Positions 1 to 8,638 of a DNA stretch of 16,077 nt are shown here, piece by piece; the first letter of the stretch is position 1, and each line of letters begins with the position of its first letter. Origin of the DNA: Zelonia costaricensis (lineage: Eukaryota > Euglenozoa > Kinetoplastea > Trypanosomatida > Trypanosomatidae); NCBI GenBank assembly GCA_030849075.1, contig JASAOO010002984.1, positions 1-16,077 on the forward strand, written 5' to 3'. The position numbers and the translations under genes were made by a program. A model generated the notes under the pieces. That model was given only the letters and a program-made list of their open reading frames with translations, did not search any database and was not told the DNA's origin.

Positions 1-46
1 GTGGCGTTGCGGATGGGGCGAGCAAAAGAAAGCAAAACAAAAACGT

Positions 47-82
47 CTGGGCAGTAGGGAGGAGGAAGAGGGGGTGGGGGGG
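47..82 (-). promoter_or_regulatory. Splice-acceptor candidate for a gene beyond the left edge
   Basis: The + strand run 56-82 is purine apart from one T, giving a 27-nt - strand pyrimidine tract. The - strand then reads CTGCCCAG with the AG at 47-48. The remaining 46 bases to the edge contain no - strand ATG. This suggests that the next - strand gene begins shortly outside the window. Confidence 0.35.
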
Positions 83-160
83 TGGCGGATGGGGCGGGTA
101 GAGTGAGAGCCGGTATAGAAGCCCTTCAGAGACGTGTCAAGGTGCAGCAACTCCCTTTCC

Positions 161-174
161 TGTGTGTGTGTGTG
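161..174 (+). repeat. TG microsatellite, seven units
   Basis: Seven TG units; CA-rich sequence of the opposite phase lies at about 397-412. Confidence 0.85.
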
Positions 175-1366
175 GCCCGCCGGTGCTGTCGATGGTACAC
201 GCGGTTGTGTGTGAGAGGTTGAGAGGCGGGAAAGAAGGGAGGGCAGGTGCACCACGCAGGTGAGTCGGCAAAAAGCGGATCAGAGGAGCAAGAGGTGGAC
301 GAGAATCGCGCCGGAAAACGGTCAGATATCCCCCTTCCCCTTGAGCACAGTGACGTGCCCCGAGTCTGCGCCGGCAGCTCGAAAGCAGCGCCACATCACA
401 CAAACACACACACGTGCAAGCGTCTACACGAGGGACCCCCAACACGCGCTAGATCCTCGCTGTGCGCTTACCCGGGAACACCAAGCGGCCCTGCCCACTT
501 CGGCAACCACATCCGCAACTGAGCGGGAGACGTGACGAAGACAGGCCAAAGCCAGGAGGGCGAGGACGGCGCAAACAGAGAAAGAATGAGGCTGAAGTGA
601 TGTGCCGTCGCCCCCCATTCCTCCTTAGTTTTAAGCGCATCCTTCTGAGTCGCAGAATTCTCGACTACAAGATACGCAGAAGCTCTTCTGTTTTTGTGTG
701 GGGTTTTTTGTTGTTGTTTTGCTTTCGCCCCAATGCAGGAGGGCGCGCAAGCTCTTTACTTCTTCCCTTTCTGTTCGTTGCTTGGAGCGCGTGTTCCCGC
801 GGGGGAGTACGAAGGACGGCGGTGCAAGGAGAAGGAGCTCAGGCCCGTTCGCGGCGCACAACGCACAGCCGACTGCACCACCGCCCCGGTGTGGGTGCGA
901 GTGACACGACCGAGGGAGTTGCTGTTTCACTTGAACCTCCAAGGGTCGTGGGGGGGGAGGGGTGTGGCGCAGGTGCAGGCACGCACGTGGAGCTATCTAC
1001 AGGAAGACACGCGCACGCACACATGCACGCCTCTCCTTCCCGGTTCGGTCCGTTAGGGCGTGAGGATCTTCTCTCCCCTGCAACTCCGTCTTTTTCTTAA
1101 CTCTACCCCCTGAACACAATGAACCCACCTTCCCATCCCTCGTTTCCTCTCACGCGTGCGGCTCAAGCGCAGTGGTGAGTGGCCCTACGCAAGAGTTACT
1201 CCGCGGCACCGTGAGTGATGGCGGCCTCGCAGAGTCCTTTCCTTGTGCGAGTACAGCCACCGCGCAGCACCGTGCGTGCGGGTCTGTGTGCGTGAGTCAT
1301 TGGCAAGGGGAAGGTACGAGGAGAGGGAGAAGAGGGGGGGGGTGCAGCTTGCACAGCGCGAGAAAG

Positions 1367-1377
1367 AAAAAAAAAAA
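1367..1377 (+). repeat. A11 homopolymer
   Basis: Eleven A residues between G-rich segments. No further signal is recognised. Confidence 0.85.
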
Positions 1378-1879
1378 GGGGGATGAGGGTGCCGTCTTAT
1401 AAGTTGAAGCACCATGAGAGAGGGGGGAGGGCAACGCAGAAAGGACGACGAGGGAGCTGTGAGGGTGGAGGGACGAAGGCAAGCCGACAACGGATAGTTG
1501 GCATGCGCTTGTGAGGGCACGAGGAAGGAGAGGTAGCGGCGACAAGCCTAAGAGAGCGAAGAAGTCCTAGCATCACCAGGGGGGAGGGCGCCGGCGTACA
1601 TCAGATGGAACCACCAGGAACAGACACACACATGCACACCCCACAAGTCGATGGACGAAACCACACGCGCAGCTACAAGACAAAAAAAACACAAACATGC
1701 ACGCACAGATAAACACAAACACACGCAGAGCCGTCCTAGAAAGCCAAAGAAGAAAAAAAAGTCACACATGAGAACCCAGATGGAACCTAAAAGAAAGGCA
1801 GCGACACAAGGACAAGCTGAGAAGAGATACACGCCTTTGGCCGTGGGGGGCGAGGAGGAAGAGAGCGGGGCGCAGGGAC

Positions 1880-1896
1880 GGGGGGGGGGGGGGGGG
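1880..1896 (+). repeat. G17 homopolymer
   Basis: Seventeen consecutive G residues, the longest G run in the window, preceded by other G clusters from 1867. Long G/C tracts have been reported at transcription initiation regions of Leishmania, but they also occur in ordinary intergenic DNA. The true length may be uncertain because of sequencing slippage. Confidence 0.9.
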
Positions 1897-2946
1897 CAAT
1901 GGTACGTGCCAGGTGGAAGGGCTCTCGGCATGTTATTTGGTACCGGGAGGCCCCTGTTCCACAAACTGCCCGTACTCCCCCAGCACCAGTGTTCCCATGG
2001 CCTGCCCCCATCCCCCGTCTTGCCATGACAGCAAACGATGGTCATGTCAGGAAGGAAGCCATGCGCAGAGACCCGTTAGAATGTGAGAGCGAGAGAAACC
2101 CCCAAAAGGGAAAACAAAACTCAAAGGCACACGGCGTAGCATACTAGAAGAGCCATCTGAGGCGTACGCGGGGGAGCACACACATACACACATATATATA
2201 GCAAGGCATACGGCTCTGTGCGAGCGCCTGTGTCTGCTTGCGGCGGGTGAGGGCTGTGTAGCGATTGAGGTGGAATAGACACCCTCAGTGACAGGTGCCA
2301 AAGAAGAACCACACAAAAAAAAAGGTAAAAGAAAGGGAAGCACTGGGTGCAGCCCCGTCGCCACGGTGGCGGGTGAGGCGAAAAGAGAATCGGCGATCGG
2401 CCCTCGGCGTGAGTGCGGTCAAAGAACACAAGAGTGAAGAGAGCGGAAGGGGGTGGGAGAGTGCACTCATCAGAAAATGTGCAAAAGACAACAAAGCATG
2501 ACGTAGAAACAAAGAAATAAAAGACGTAGAGGCGAAAACGAGAAGAAGAAAAAAAAAAGACAGCATTTGCAACACGCGGCAAAGTAGTAAACACCACAAC
2601 GCGCGGATATAGAGAGGAAACCAAGCAAAGGGAAGGACGAAAAAAAGGGGGGCTCACAAGATGAAAATAACGATTTGGTCTTGAGAGGCAAAAGAAAAGA
2701 TGAGGCCCGGCCAGAGTTGACGCACAGAGCGGCTAGACAGGTGGCTTCTTCCCCAAGAGAGGTCATGCAGTAGGCGGGTTTCCGAAACAAAACAAAAAGA
2801 GGACAGCTCAAAAATAGCTTGGCAAAAGATGCAACGTGGTGTAGGTGAGAATGGGGTGGATGTCTCTGGAAGGGCGTAGCAAAAAGAAAAATCAGAGCGC
2901 CGAAACACAAGCAGTCAGAAGAGAAGACAGCGGCACTCACGCGTAG

Positions 2947-3369
2947 CGATGCACGTCCCTCTTCAAGCTTGCCGTTGCATTCGAGCCGGATGACTACGCC
3001 ACGTCTTTCCTTGTTTCTGTCAACCACATTCGATGGAAGCTGCTGCTGTCCTCACCGTTATTCGCTTCAATCAACGCTGCCCCGTCTCATGGACAGGCTG
3101 CAGCCGCCGCGCTACGGCAATTTCACACCTTCTGAAAGCGAACAGGACGCAAAAATACTGCACGGAACCTGTTTACGGTGCCTGAAAAGATCAATTCAGC
3201 CCTGTGTACTTTGCGCTGCTCAGAAGCTGTGTTTTCCTTCTGCACGTCTGGCTACCTCATGCACCTCACACCCCCTTGCAGCCCTTCCGGCAAGGCAATC
3301 GCCGTCCGCGACGCCCGGCGCGCCCTCTTCACGAGTTTCTTCTCCGCCTACTCAGCCCAGACGTCCTCC
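2947..3369 (+). pseudogene. Possible gene relic: coding-like frame with an internal TGA and no ATG
   Basis: The frame is open from 2947 to the TGA at 3133-3135, then open again in the same frame beyond 3369. The translation looks protein-like on both sides of the stop, for example EPDDYATSFLVSVNHIRW before it and GKAIAVRDARRALFTSFFSA after it. Hand-counted third-position GC is about 59 percent before and 73 percent after the stop. There is no in-frame ATG at the start, a TAG lies just upstream at 2944, and no + strand polypyrimidine tract precedes it. The segment begins where the strong + strand purine bias stops. It may be a decayed gene or retroposon fragment, a selenocysteine-type readthrough (unlikely: no redox motif at the TGA), or chance. 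The family is not recognised. Confidence 0.25.
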
Positions 3370-3382
3370 ACCCCTGATGCGC

Positions 3383-3402
3383 CACACACACACACACACA
3401 CA
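3383..3402 (+). repeat. CA microsatellite, ten units
   Basis: Ten CA units followed by degenerate CACA-rich sequence to about 3420. It marks the end of the coding-like island 2947-3369. Confidence 0.9.
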
Positions 3403-5518
3403 AATGCACACATGCACACGCGCTGCGCGGCCCTCAAGTGTACGCGAAATGTCGGCGCACCGCAAAAGAAGGTGAGGAGAATTGCGAGGAGCCTCGGGGC
3501 GCATGAAGGCGGGAAGTGAACGAACGCGACCGGACAGGATCCTTTCTTCTCTTCCTCCACGCATTCGCCATGCGCGGCAAAAGGAAGGCTGCAGAAGGTC
3601 CTGCGAGTGGAGGAGAGATAGCGTGTCGGAGTGTTCCTCTCCCACGCGTGTTTCTACTGCGGTGGAGCGAGGCCGAGGTGCAGAACGGCAGAACGGCCTT
3701 TTTTTCATAAGAGTAGACAGCAACAGAGCACGGAAACACACGACAACAAGCGCAAACCCACTGCAACCTTGATGGTGGTCGTGCGGCAGTAAACAAAAAA
3801 AAAAAGGGAGGGAAGAGCGTGTTGTGTGTTGCCGTCGGCACCGCAAGCAGCAAAACCCTCTCAACCACAACTTCTACCTTTTTTCCCTCTTACTCATTAG
3901 CAACTCTTGTCGCCATGAAACCTGCCGCAGTGCGGCGGCGCGGTGAGCGGAAAAGGGGGGAGAGGAACGAGAGCGAGAGAGGAAGACTCACGGCACGACC
4001 GACACGAGGCTGTGATGGGGCTTGCGAGATATAGAAGCAAACCGGAAAGCACATGTTCGTGTGTGAGGTGCCCGCACGACGGAGTAAAAGTCCGAAAAAA
4101 AAGTGCAACATCAACCAATTCAGAGACCAGGTCTACATGACGTGTTGCATCACCGCTCTCGTGAGTCGCATATGCGACTTTCTCAGAATCCTCTCTCTAC
4201 ACCTCGCTTCCTCTTTCACACCCCCTCACGCCAGTGCGGGAAGCCGCTGCGTGCCACGTCGAGAAGACGGACGACGCGCTCGGCTCACCATCAGGCAGAG
4301 AAGCTCCGTGCCGCCTCTACACGCTGGGTGGAACAAAGAGCGAAAGCACACGCAAGTACAGTTAAGTGATTGGGGAGAAGCGCGTTGGGGCGAAGGGAAA
4401 GGCGTACAGGTAACGACAGCAGAAATAGAGCCTCTGCGCTGAAACCGAAAAGAAAAGAAAAGCAGAAACAGGGGGAGAGTAGAGACGACGAGCACGTCGT
4501 GGAGCACGGCGCAGTGCACGCACGGCGAGAGACACGAATGTTCAAAGGAGGATCGCCGAGCTGAAGGCAAAGGCACGTGTGTAACAGACACACAGCACAG
4601 AGCGCATATAAACAAACCAGAAAAAAAACGCCAGAGGAGGTGGCGAGCTGGAAGAGACGGGGCAGGAGTAATCGCCGTGGTAGTGGTAGGAGGAGAAGTA
4701 GGAGTGGAAGATCGCCGAAGGAGGGGGGGGGAAGAGGAGCAGGGGCGTGTAGCGTCCACTCAACAGGCGGAAAGGACATTGACGGGCAGCAACACACCAC
4801 AAGACGAGAAAAGAGAGTTGCAAGGGGGGTGAACGAGGGTTTGGGGAGGAGAATGAAGAACGAGGGAGCTTCTGAGACAAGACGAGGACGTTTGTCGGGG
4901 GGAAGAAAAAGACAACGGTTTGCATCAAGAACAAGGAGAAAGCGAGAAAGAAGAAAAAGAAAGCACGGCAGAGGTCACCAAGCAGTGGAATACCGGAGGA
5001 GGAAGAAAGGGAGAAAGGCTTGGTGGGATGTGGGGAGGTAGAGACAGACAGAGAAGACAGAGCGAGAGGAGCATTGGCATGCGCGTGTGCGTGGCAGTGA
5101 CGTTATCGAACGCTGCGCGAGAGCACGAGCGCAGCACCAATGCGGCGCGCAACAAAAGTAAGCGGAAAGGGGAGGGAATCACGCAAAGGCAGAGAGGGGG
5201 GAGGGCAGAGAGGAAAATGGGGTGGGCTGGAGCAAAGTTATGGGGAGGGGGAAAAGGAAAACGAGAAGGAAAGATGCGGTGCACAAAGACCAAGGAGGCG
5301 GCGGGGATACAAAATTAACACGACAAAAAACACGGAAATACAGAGAAAAAGAAGAGTCGGAGAAGATGAAAAAGAAAAGGGGAGAAAAGGAACGAGCCGT
5401 GCACCAGGAAAGAAAAAAAAAACTAGAAAAGGGGAGCGCACAAGCACTGGGAATTCAGCCGAGCTTACCCGGACCATTCGGAAGATCCCGAAGAAACACA
5501 TGCACACAAGCACGCCCT
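3403..5518. other. Gene-free stretch, strongly purine-rich on + from about 3940
   Basis: From about 3940 to 5450 the + strand consists mostly of A and G, with unbroken purine runs such as 4995-5018 and 5368-5392. On the - strand these are long polypyrimidine tracts. The 3403-3940 part is mixed. No frame here has convincing codon bias: + strand frames are Arg/Lys/Glu/Gly-rich and - strand frames Ser/Phe/Leu/Pro-rich, as expected from composition alone. A 16-bp palindrome lies at 4164. Confidence 0.6.
4164..4179. repeat. 16-bp perfect palindrome
   Basis: AGTCGCATATGCGACT is its own reverse complement and does not extend. In 16 kb of random sequence about 0.25 such sites are expected, so chance is possible. 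Confidence 0.85.
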
Positions 5519-5863
5519 TTATCGACGCGCACCCCCCCCCCCTTCGCAGAGGAGGGGGTGGGCGTCTTCGGAAAAAAAAAGTTCCCTAATTGCCATCAGC
5601 ACGTGCAGCGCCGCGGCGACACGCACCGGTGCTCCAGTGTCCGTGTCAAAGAGGTAGAGTTGTGACCAGGCAGCGTGCGTGAAGGGTAGGGGGATGGGCA
5701 CGACCGGCACGGCCTCGCCGCAAAAAAACAGGCGGATATGTGCAGCGGTACCCGGTGAGGTGCTCAATACGAAACAGACGGACACGCTGAAGGGCGTCGC
5801 ACAACCAAAAACAGGTGCTTGTGGGTGAGAGAAAGAGAAAGAACGGAGGTGAGAGACATACAT
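5519..5863 (-). CDS. Candidate small gene, 114 residues, unknown function
   Basis: The frame starts at the first ATG after a good splice acceptor and ends in TAA. I do not recognise the protein. The first about 15 residues overlap a pyrimidine-rich, SF-rich stretch and look weak. Residues about 20-92 have balanced composition (for example HAAWSQLYLFDTDTGAPVRV). A hand count over 69 codons gives GC of roughly 64, 49 and 74 percent at codon positions 1, 2 and 3, the pattern of real trypanosomatid genes. Hydrophobic stretches occur near 24-34 and 85-92 but neither is a clear membrane helix. The last residues (EGGGG then ARR) come from an 11-G run inside a hairpin, so a one-base slip would change the end: another frame reads on for about 25 more codons. 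It may be a small gene, the tail of a decayed gene, or chance. Confidence 0.33.
   Translation of the reverse strand: MYVSHLRSFSFSHPQAPVFGCATPFSVSVCFVLSTSPGTAAHIRLFFCGEAVPVVPIPLPFTHAAWSQLYLFDTDTGAPVRVAAALHVLMAIRELFFSEDAHPLLCEGGGGARR
5524..5566. repeat. Imperfect hairpin containing a C11 run
   Basis: GACGC (5524-5528) pairs with GCGTC (5562-5566), and CACCCCC (5530-5536) pairs with GGGGGTG (5554-5560), with one mismatch between the two stems. C residues continue to 5542 and can slip in the pairing. In the - strand transcript this becomes a GC-rich hairpin at the 3' end of the candidate small frame. It is the only long C run on the + strand, against the G runs elsewhere. Confidence 0.65.
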
Positions 5864-5956
5864 ATCAGCACAAGATGCAAAGTGATGAAATCGCGTAGCT
5901 GAAGATCTTAAAGCAGCACTACCGATCAAATGCGAGGAAGAGCAGAAATAGATGAT

Positions 5957-6006
5957 CTCAAGGAGTACGCGATCCGGAGGGGAGTGGGAAGAAGGGGGGG
6001 AGGGAA
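5957..6006 (-). promoter_or_regulatory. Predicted splice acceptor of the candidate small gene
   Basis: The + strand purine run at 5986-6006, with another at 5976-5984, gives about 30 nt of - strand pyrimidines. The first AG afterwards is at 5957-5958. From there the first ATG met is at 5861-5863, giving a 93-nt leader without upstream ATGs. This arrangement matches trypanosomatid gene starts. Confidence 0.4.
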
Positions 6007-6596
6007 CAAAACGCTACCAGCGCCAGACCAGGAAGAAAAGGGAAGAAAGGAAAAAAGGTCAACCCTGCGAGAGGTACAATCCAATGGCGATGGGGAAGGG
6101 ACGAGGGGGGCCTGGGTCTACTTGGTGTCAGCACAAAACGCCGAGACAGAGGTACGAGCCCGCACATCCACACCAAAACTGCAGGAGAGGGAAGTGAAGA
6201 CCGCACAGTGACGAAGAAAAATTGAACTCAGGATAGCACGTGCAAGCTCCGAAGGAGAGCACACTCGAGCGCAAAAGTCGCCGCTCGTGACGTGTCCCAA
6301 CACCAGCAAGATGCTGCGGCAGGAAGCAGAGAGTATGGAAGTAACACAGACAACCCCATGGACAGAGGATAAGAGTGATGGGGGGCAGAGAAAACGCACA
6401 CCACTGAATTGCAGCGCTTGAATGCCGGTGCGGTGTCTTGCATGGTCCGTTTTCGAGAGAAGAAAAGAAAAGAGGAAAGGTCACGGAGGGGTTCACGTTC
6501 AAAAAGACGCACAAATCAGACAGGTACTGTCACACCTCAAGGCGTAGAGAAAAGAGTGAAAGAAAGGGAAAAGAGACGCATCACCTGGCGACGCAT

Positions 6597-6654
6597 ACAC
6601 ACACACACACACACACACACGCACGCACGCACGCACGCACGCACGCACACACAC
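6597..6654 (+). repeat. 58-bp compound CA/GCAC microsatellite
   Basis: Twelve CA-type dinucleotides run into seven GCAC units and then back to CA. Alternating purine-pyrimidine sequence of this length can adopt Z-DNA. It is likely to be length-polymorphic and useful as a strain marker. Confidence 0.95.
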
Positions 6655-7310
6655 TCATAAGAGCGCTGGCAGGGGGAGGAAATGCGGGAGGAGGAGTACA
6701 ATCGTCAAGACGCATACACACACGCACATAGCCTAGACCAAAGGGACACGTACAAACAAAAAAGGAGAACAGAGAGAGAGAGGGGGGCACTTCGATCACA
6801 AGAAGAAAAAAGGCAAGGAAAGGCGGAGTGCGTCACGGCACGGTCGCAGCACGAATGAAAGGGAAAAGGGAGAAAAAGAAGATCTCAAACGCGCTGGGAA
6901 AGGGGAGGGAGCCAGCCGGCCGTGCTGCCAACCGTGTGCAGAGGAGGTGAACGGTTCAAGAAAAAAAAAACTGGCGCAGGGGGCATCAAGGAGGAAGCAG
7001 AGGGTCGTTATAGCAAAGAAGATGACGCACACAAACGGGTCGGTGGTCGTTACACCGGTGCCCTCCCGATATCGGAAGGGAGAGGGAGAGAGGGGGGCAA
7101 GAGAAGAAAAGCAACGTGGCGGTACTAGTACAGGTGTATGACGAAGCTAGTGCGTTTATGCTGTTGACGCGTGCAAGCTCGAAGAAGCGTGTGCGGCAGA
7201 CGCAAGCAAAAACAGGGAGAACGACACAAATATAGCGATGTCCATCAGCACGCAACGTGAAGCACGCAGTGACGCCGGAAAGGAGCCTCAGCGAGTGTGA
7301 GACACACCTA

Positions 7311-7323
7311 CACACACACACAC
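7311..7323 (+). repeat. Short CA repeat
   Basis: About six CA units, with related CACCTACA steps on either side. It is a typical trypanosomatid intergenic microsatellite. Confidence 0.8.
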
Positions 7324-7771
7324 CTACACGGACAGGAGGAGAGGTGCGATGGACTCCGAGAGGAAGAGAGGAGAACGGGGAGAGCGGGCGAAGCGCGGCG
7401 AGTCGATCGTCGAGAAAAGCCCAGTAGGGTGGAGCAGAAAGCAGTGTGGAGAAAGTCAGACCCCCTGCCGGCATTTTAACGCGTTGAGGTGCTCGTCGTG
7501 AGAGTGCCAAGAGGGTGAGCGGGAAAAAAGCGAAGCACCACAGACTTTGCTGTCACCCGCTTCGCGCAAATACCTCCCTCCGGTTTCATCGCTCCTCCAT
7601 CAAGACACGAAACCAGAAAAAAAAAAACGTTCGTCAAGATCAGTGCTTCCCATTTCTCCTTTTTCTGGCTTGTCAGTCATTTCGCGGAATCGCATGTGGT
7701 TGCCAGCTCGCAGAAGTGCTCAACAGTGCACGAGCAGGTTGGAAGGCGAAAAAAAAAATGGACCGGTAGAG

Positions 7772-7794
7772 GCACTGCACGGGAGAAGCAGTGC
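7772..7794. repeat. Small inverted repeat with 9-nt loop
   Basis: GCACTGC at 7772-7778 pairs perfectly with GCAGTGC at 7788-7794 across a nine-base loop. It could form a short hairpin in RNA or DNA. Seven-base stems are not rare in 16 kb. Confidence 0.6.
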
Positions 7795-8147
7795 AGCAGC
7801 CTCACGAGAACCTCGAATTTTCTGCCAAGACGACCCGTCGCACACACTCGCACACAATCACAAAAGAGACCTCAAACGAACACACGACCCCACACGCCTG
7901 ACCTCGAAGCTATGCACCACAAGAAGAGAACAGCGGTGAGTGTTCGCCGTGTCTCACTTTCACGTGCAGCAAGTGTCCGAGGCAATAGGGAGTGGGACGA
8001 GGCGGCGGAGAAAGAAGTGGGCCGTCGGATGCCCTCGCAGCAGAGCACATTACACGAGCGATCTTGTGAAGCAGAGAAAAAAAGGAATCGTACCTAACTT
8101 GCCCAGCGCAGGGTTGAAAGCAGAACCTGAGAAAACGTCTCGACACC

Positions 8148-8159
8148 TTTTTTTTTTTT
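8148..8159 (+). repeat. T12 homopolymer
   Basis: Twelve T residues on the + strand, opposite to the A/G bias of the surrounding region. They sit in the purine-neutral island 7450-8340. Confidence 0.9.
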
Positions 8160-8391
8160 ATTGGCTGTGCATGCACACTGATCCAATGTGCTCGGATACT
8201 TCAGCTTTTTGTTTGTTTGTTTCGCTTATGGTTGCCTGCGTGACCTGCTCTTTGCCTTGCGGGGGCGCTCCGACTGCCCACGCGCACGACTACGCACACC
8301 GAAGTACCACTGGGCCGCTTGGTTGTCAGTCCTCCCGGTATTAGTGGAAAAAAAAAGAGACACTAGGCGGGAAGGGCTATATCGTGTTTCA

Positions 8392-8409
8392 GCTTGCGCA
8401 TGCGCAAGC
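8392..8409. repeat. 18-bp perfect palindrome
   Basis: The sequence GCTTGCGCATGCGCAAGC equals its own reverse complement with no spacer. It does not extend further on either side. A 12-bp palindrome with the same GCATGC core lies at 8166-8177. It could bind a dimeric protein or form a small cruciform; no known site is recognised. Confidence 0.9.
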
Positions 8410-8601
8410 ACACAGGCACTCGGGTTATCCACATCTGCGTCGGTGTCCACGCCAATAAAACGGAAAACTACACAACTCACGCAAACCGATAACCTAGAAG
8501 AACAAGCAGAGAGAGAGCACCTGAGGCACAGGAAAAAAAAAGGAAGACAGTGAGAAAAAAGCACCCTGCACCACGTACTCGGAAGGGGAGGCGAGGAGTG
8601 C

Positions 8602-8638
8602 CTTGAAAGGGAAGAAAAAAGAGAAGGGAGGGAAAGGG
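8602..8638 (-). promoter_or_regulatory. Very strong splice-acceptor candidate inside the gene-free stretch
   Basis: The + strand is unbroken purine from 8605 to 8638 (34 nt), so the - strand has a 34-nt pyrimidine tract. It is followed at once by AAGG with the AG at 8602-8603. The first ATG downstream (8432-8434) opens only 24 codons, so no protein gene is evident. The site could serve a noncoding transcript, or mark the polyadenylation point for the large gene. Confidence 0.45.

Larger units (their letters stand above)
83..2946. other. Gene-free stretch at the left of the window
   Basis: Composition is mixed to about 1170, including a + strand pyrimidine-rich part at about 1025-1155. From about 1300 to 2930 the + strand is purine-rich. 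It holds a TG repeat (161-174), an A11 run (1367-1377) and a G17 run (1880-1896). Many overlapping frames of 60-200 codons exist on both strands, but all are low complexity or explained by composition, and none is supported as a gene. Confidence 0.6.
5864..8601. other. Gene-free stretch between the 8602 acceptor and the candidate small gene
   Basis: Purine-rich on + from about 5930 to 7450 and again from 8340, with a neutral island at 7450-8340. Contents are the 58-bp CA/GCAC microsatellite, a short CA repeat near 7311, homopolymers, the palindrome at 8392 and the acceptor of the candidate small gene at 5957. Frames in this stretch are short or of biased composition, and none is supported as a gene. 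Confidence 0.6.

Noticed and set aside
462..1100. 212-codon + strand frame
   Set aside because: Arg, Ser and Gly-rich with no codon bias; opposite to the inferred direction of transcription and without a good + strand acceptor.
1548..2045. 165-codon - strand frame
   Set aside because: Runs through the G17 homopolymer and pyrimidine tracts; Pro, Cys and Phe repeats reflect composition.
2121..3027. Two overlapping - strand frames of 178 and 185 codons
   Set aside because: Ser, Phe and Leu-rich translation of pyrimidine-rich sequence, no coding periodicity visible.
2969..3475. 168-codon + strand frame with CxxC pairs (CLRC, CVLC)
   Set aside because: Overlaps the better coding-like frame of the 2947-3369 island and ends in Thr/His repeats from the CA microsatellite; the Cys spacing matches no zinc domain I recognise.
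4226..4800. Overlapping - strand frames of 169 and 177 codons
   Set aside because: Two different frames are equally open, which points to stop-poor pyrimidine sequence rather than coding.
5882..5902. C/D snoRNA-like GTGATGA followed by CTGA
   Set aside because: No terminal stem or second box pair at a suitable distance; short boxes like these arise by chance.
8425..8433. DnaA-box-like TTATCCACA
   Set aside because: Single occurrence in a eukaryotic context, so chance.
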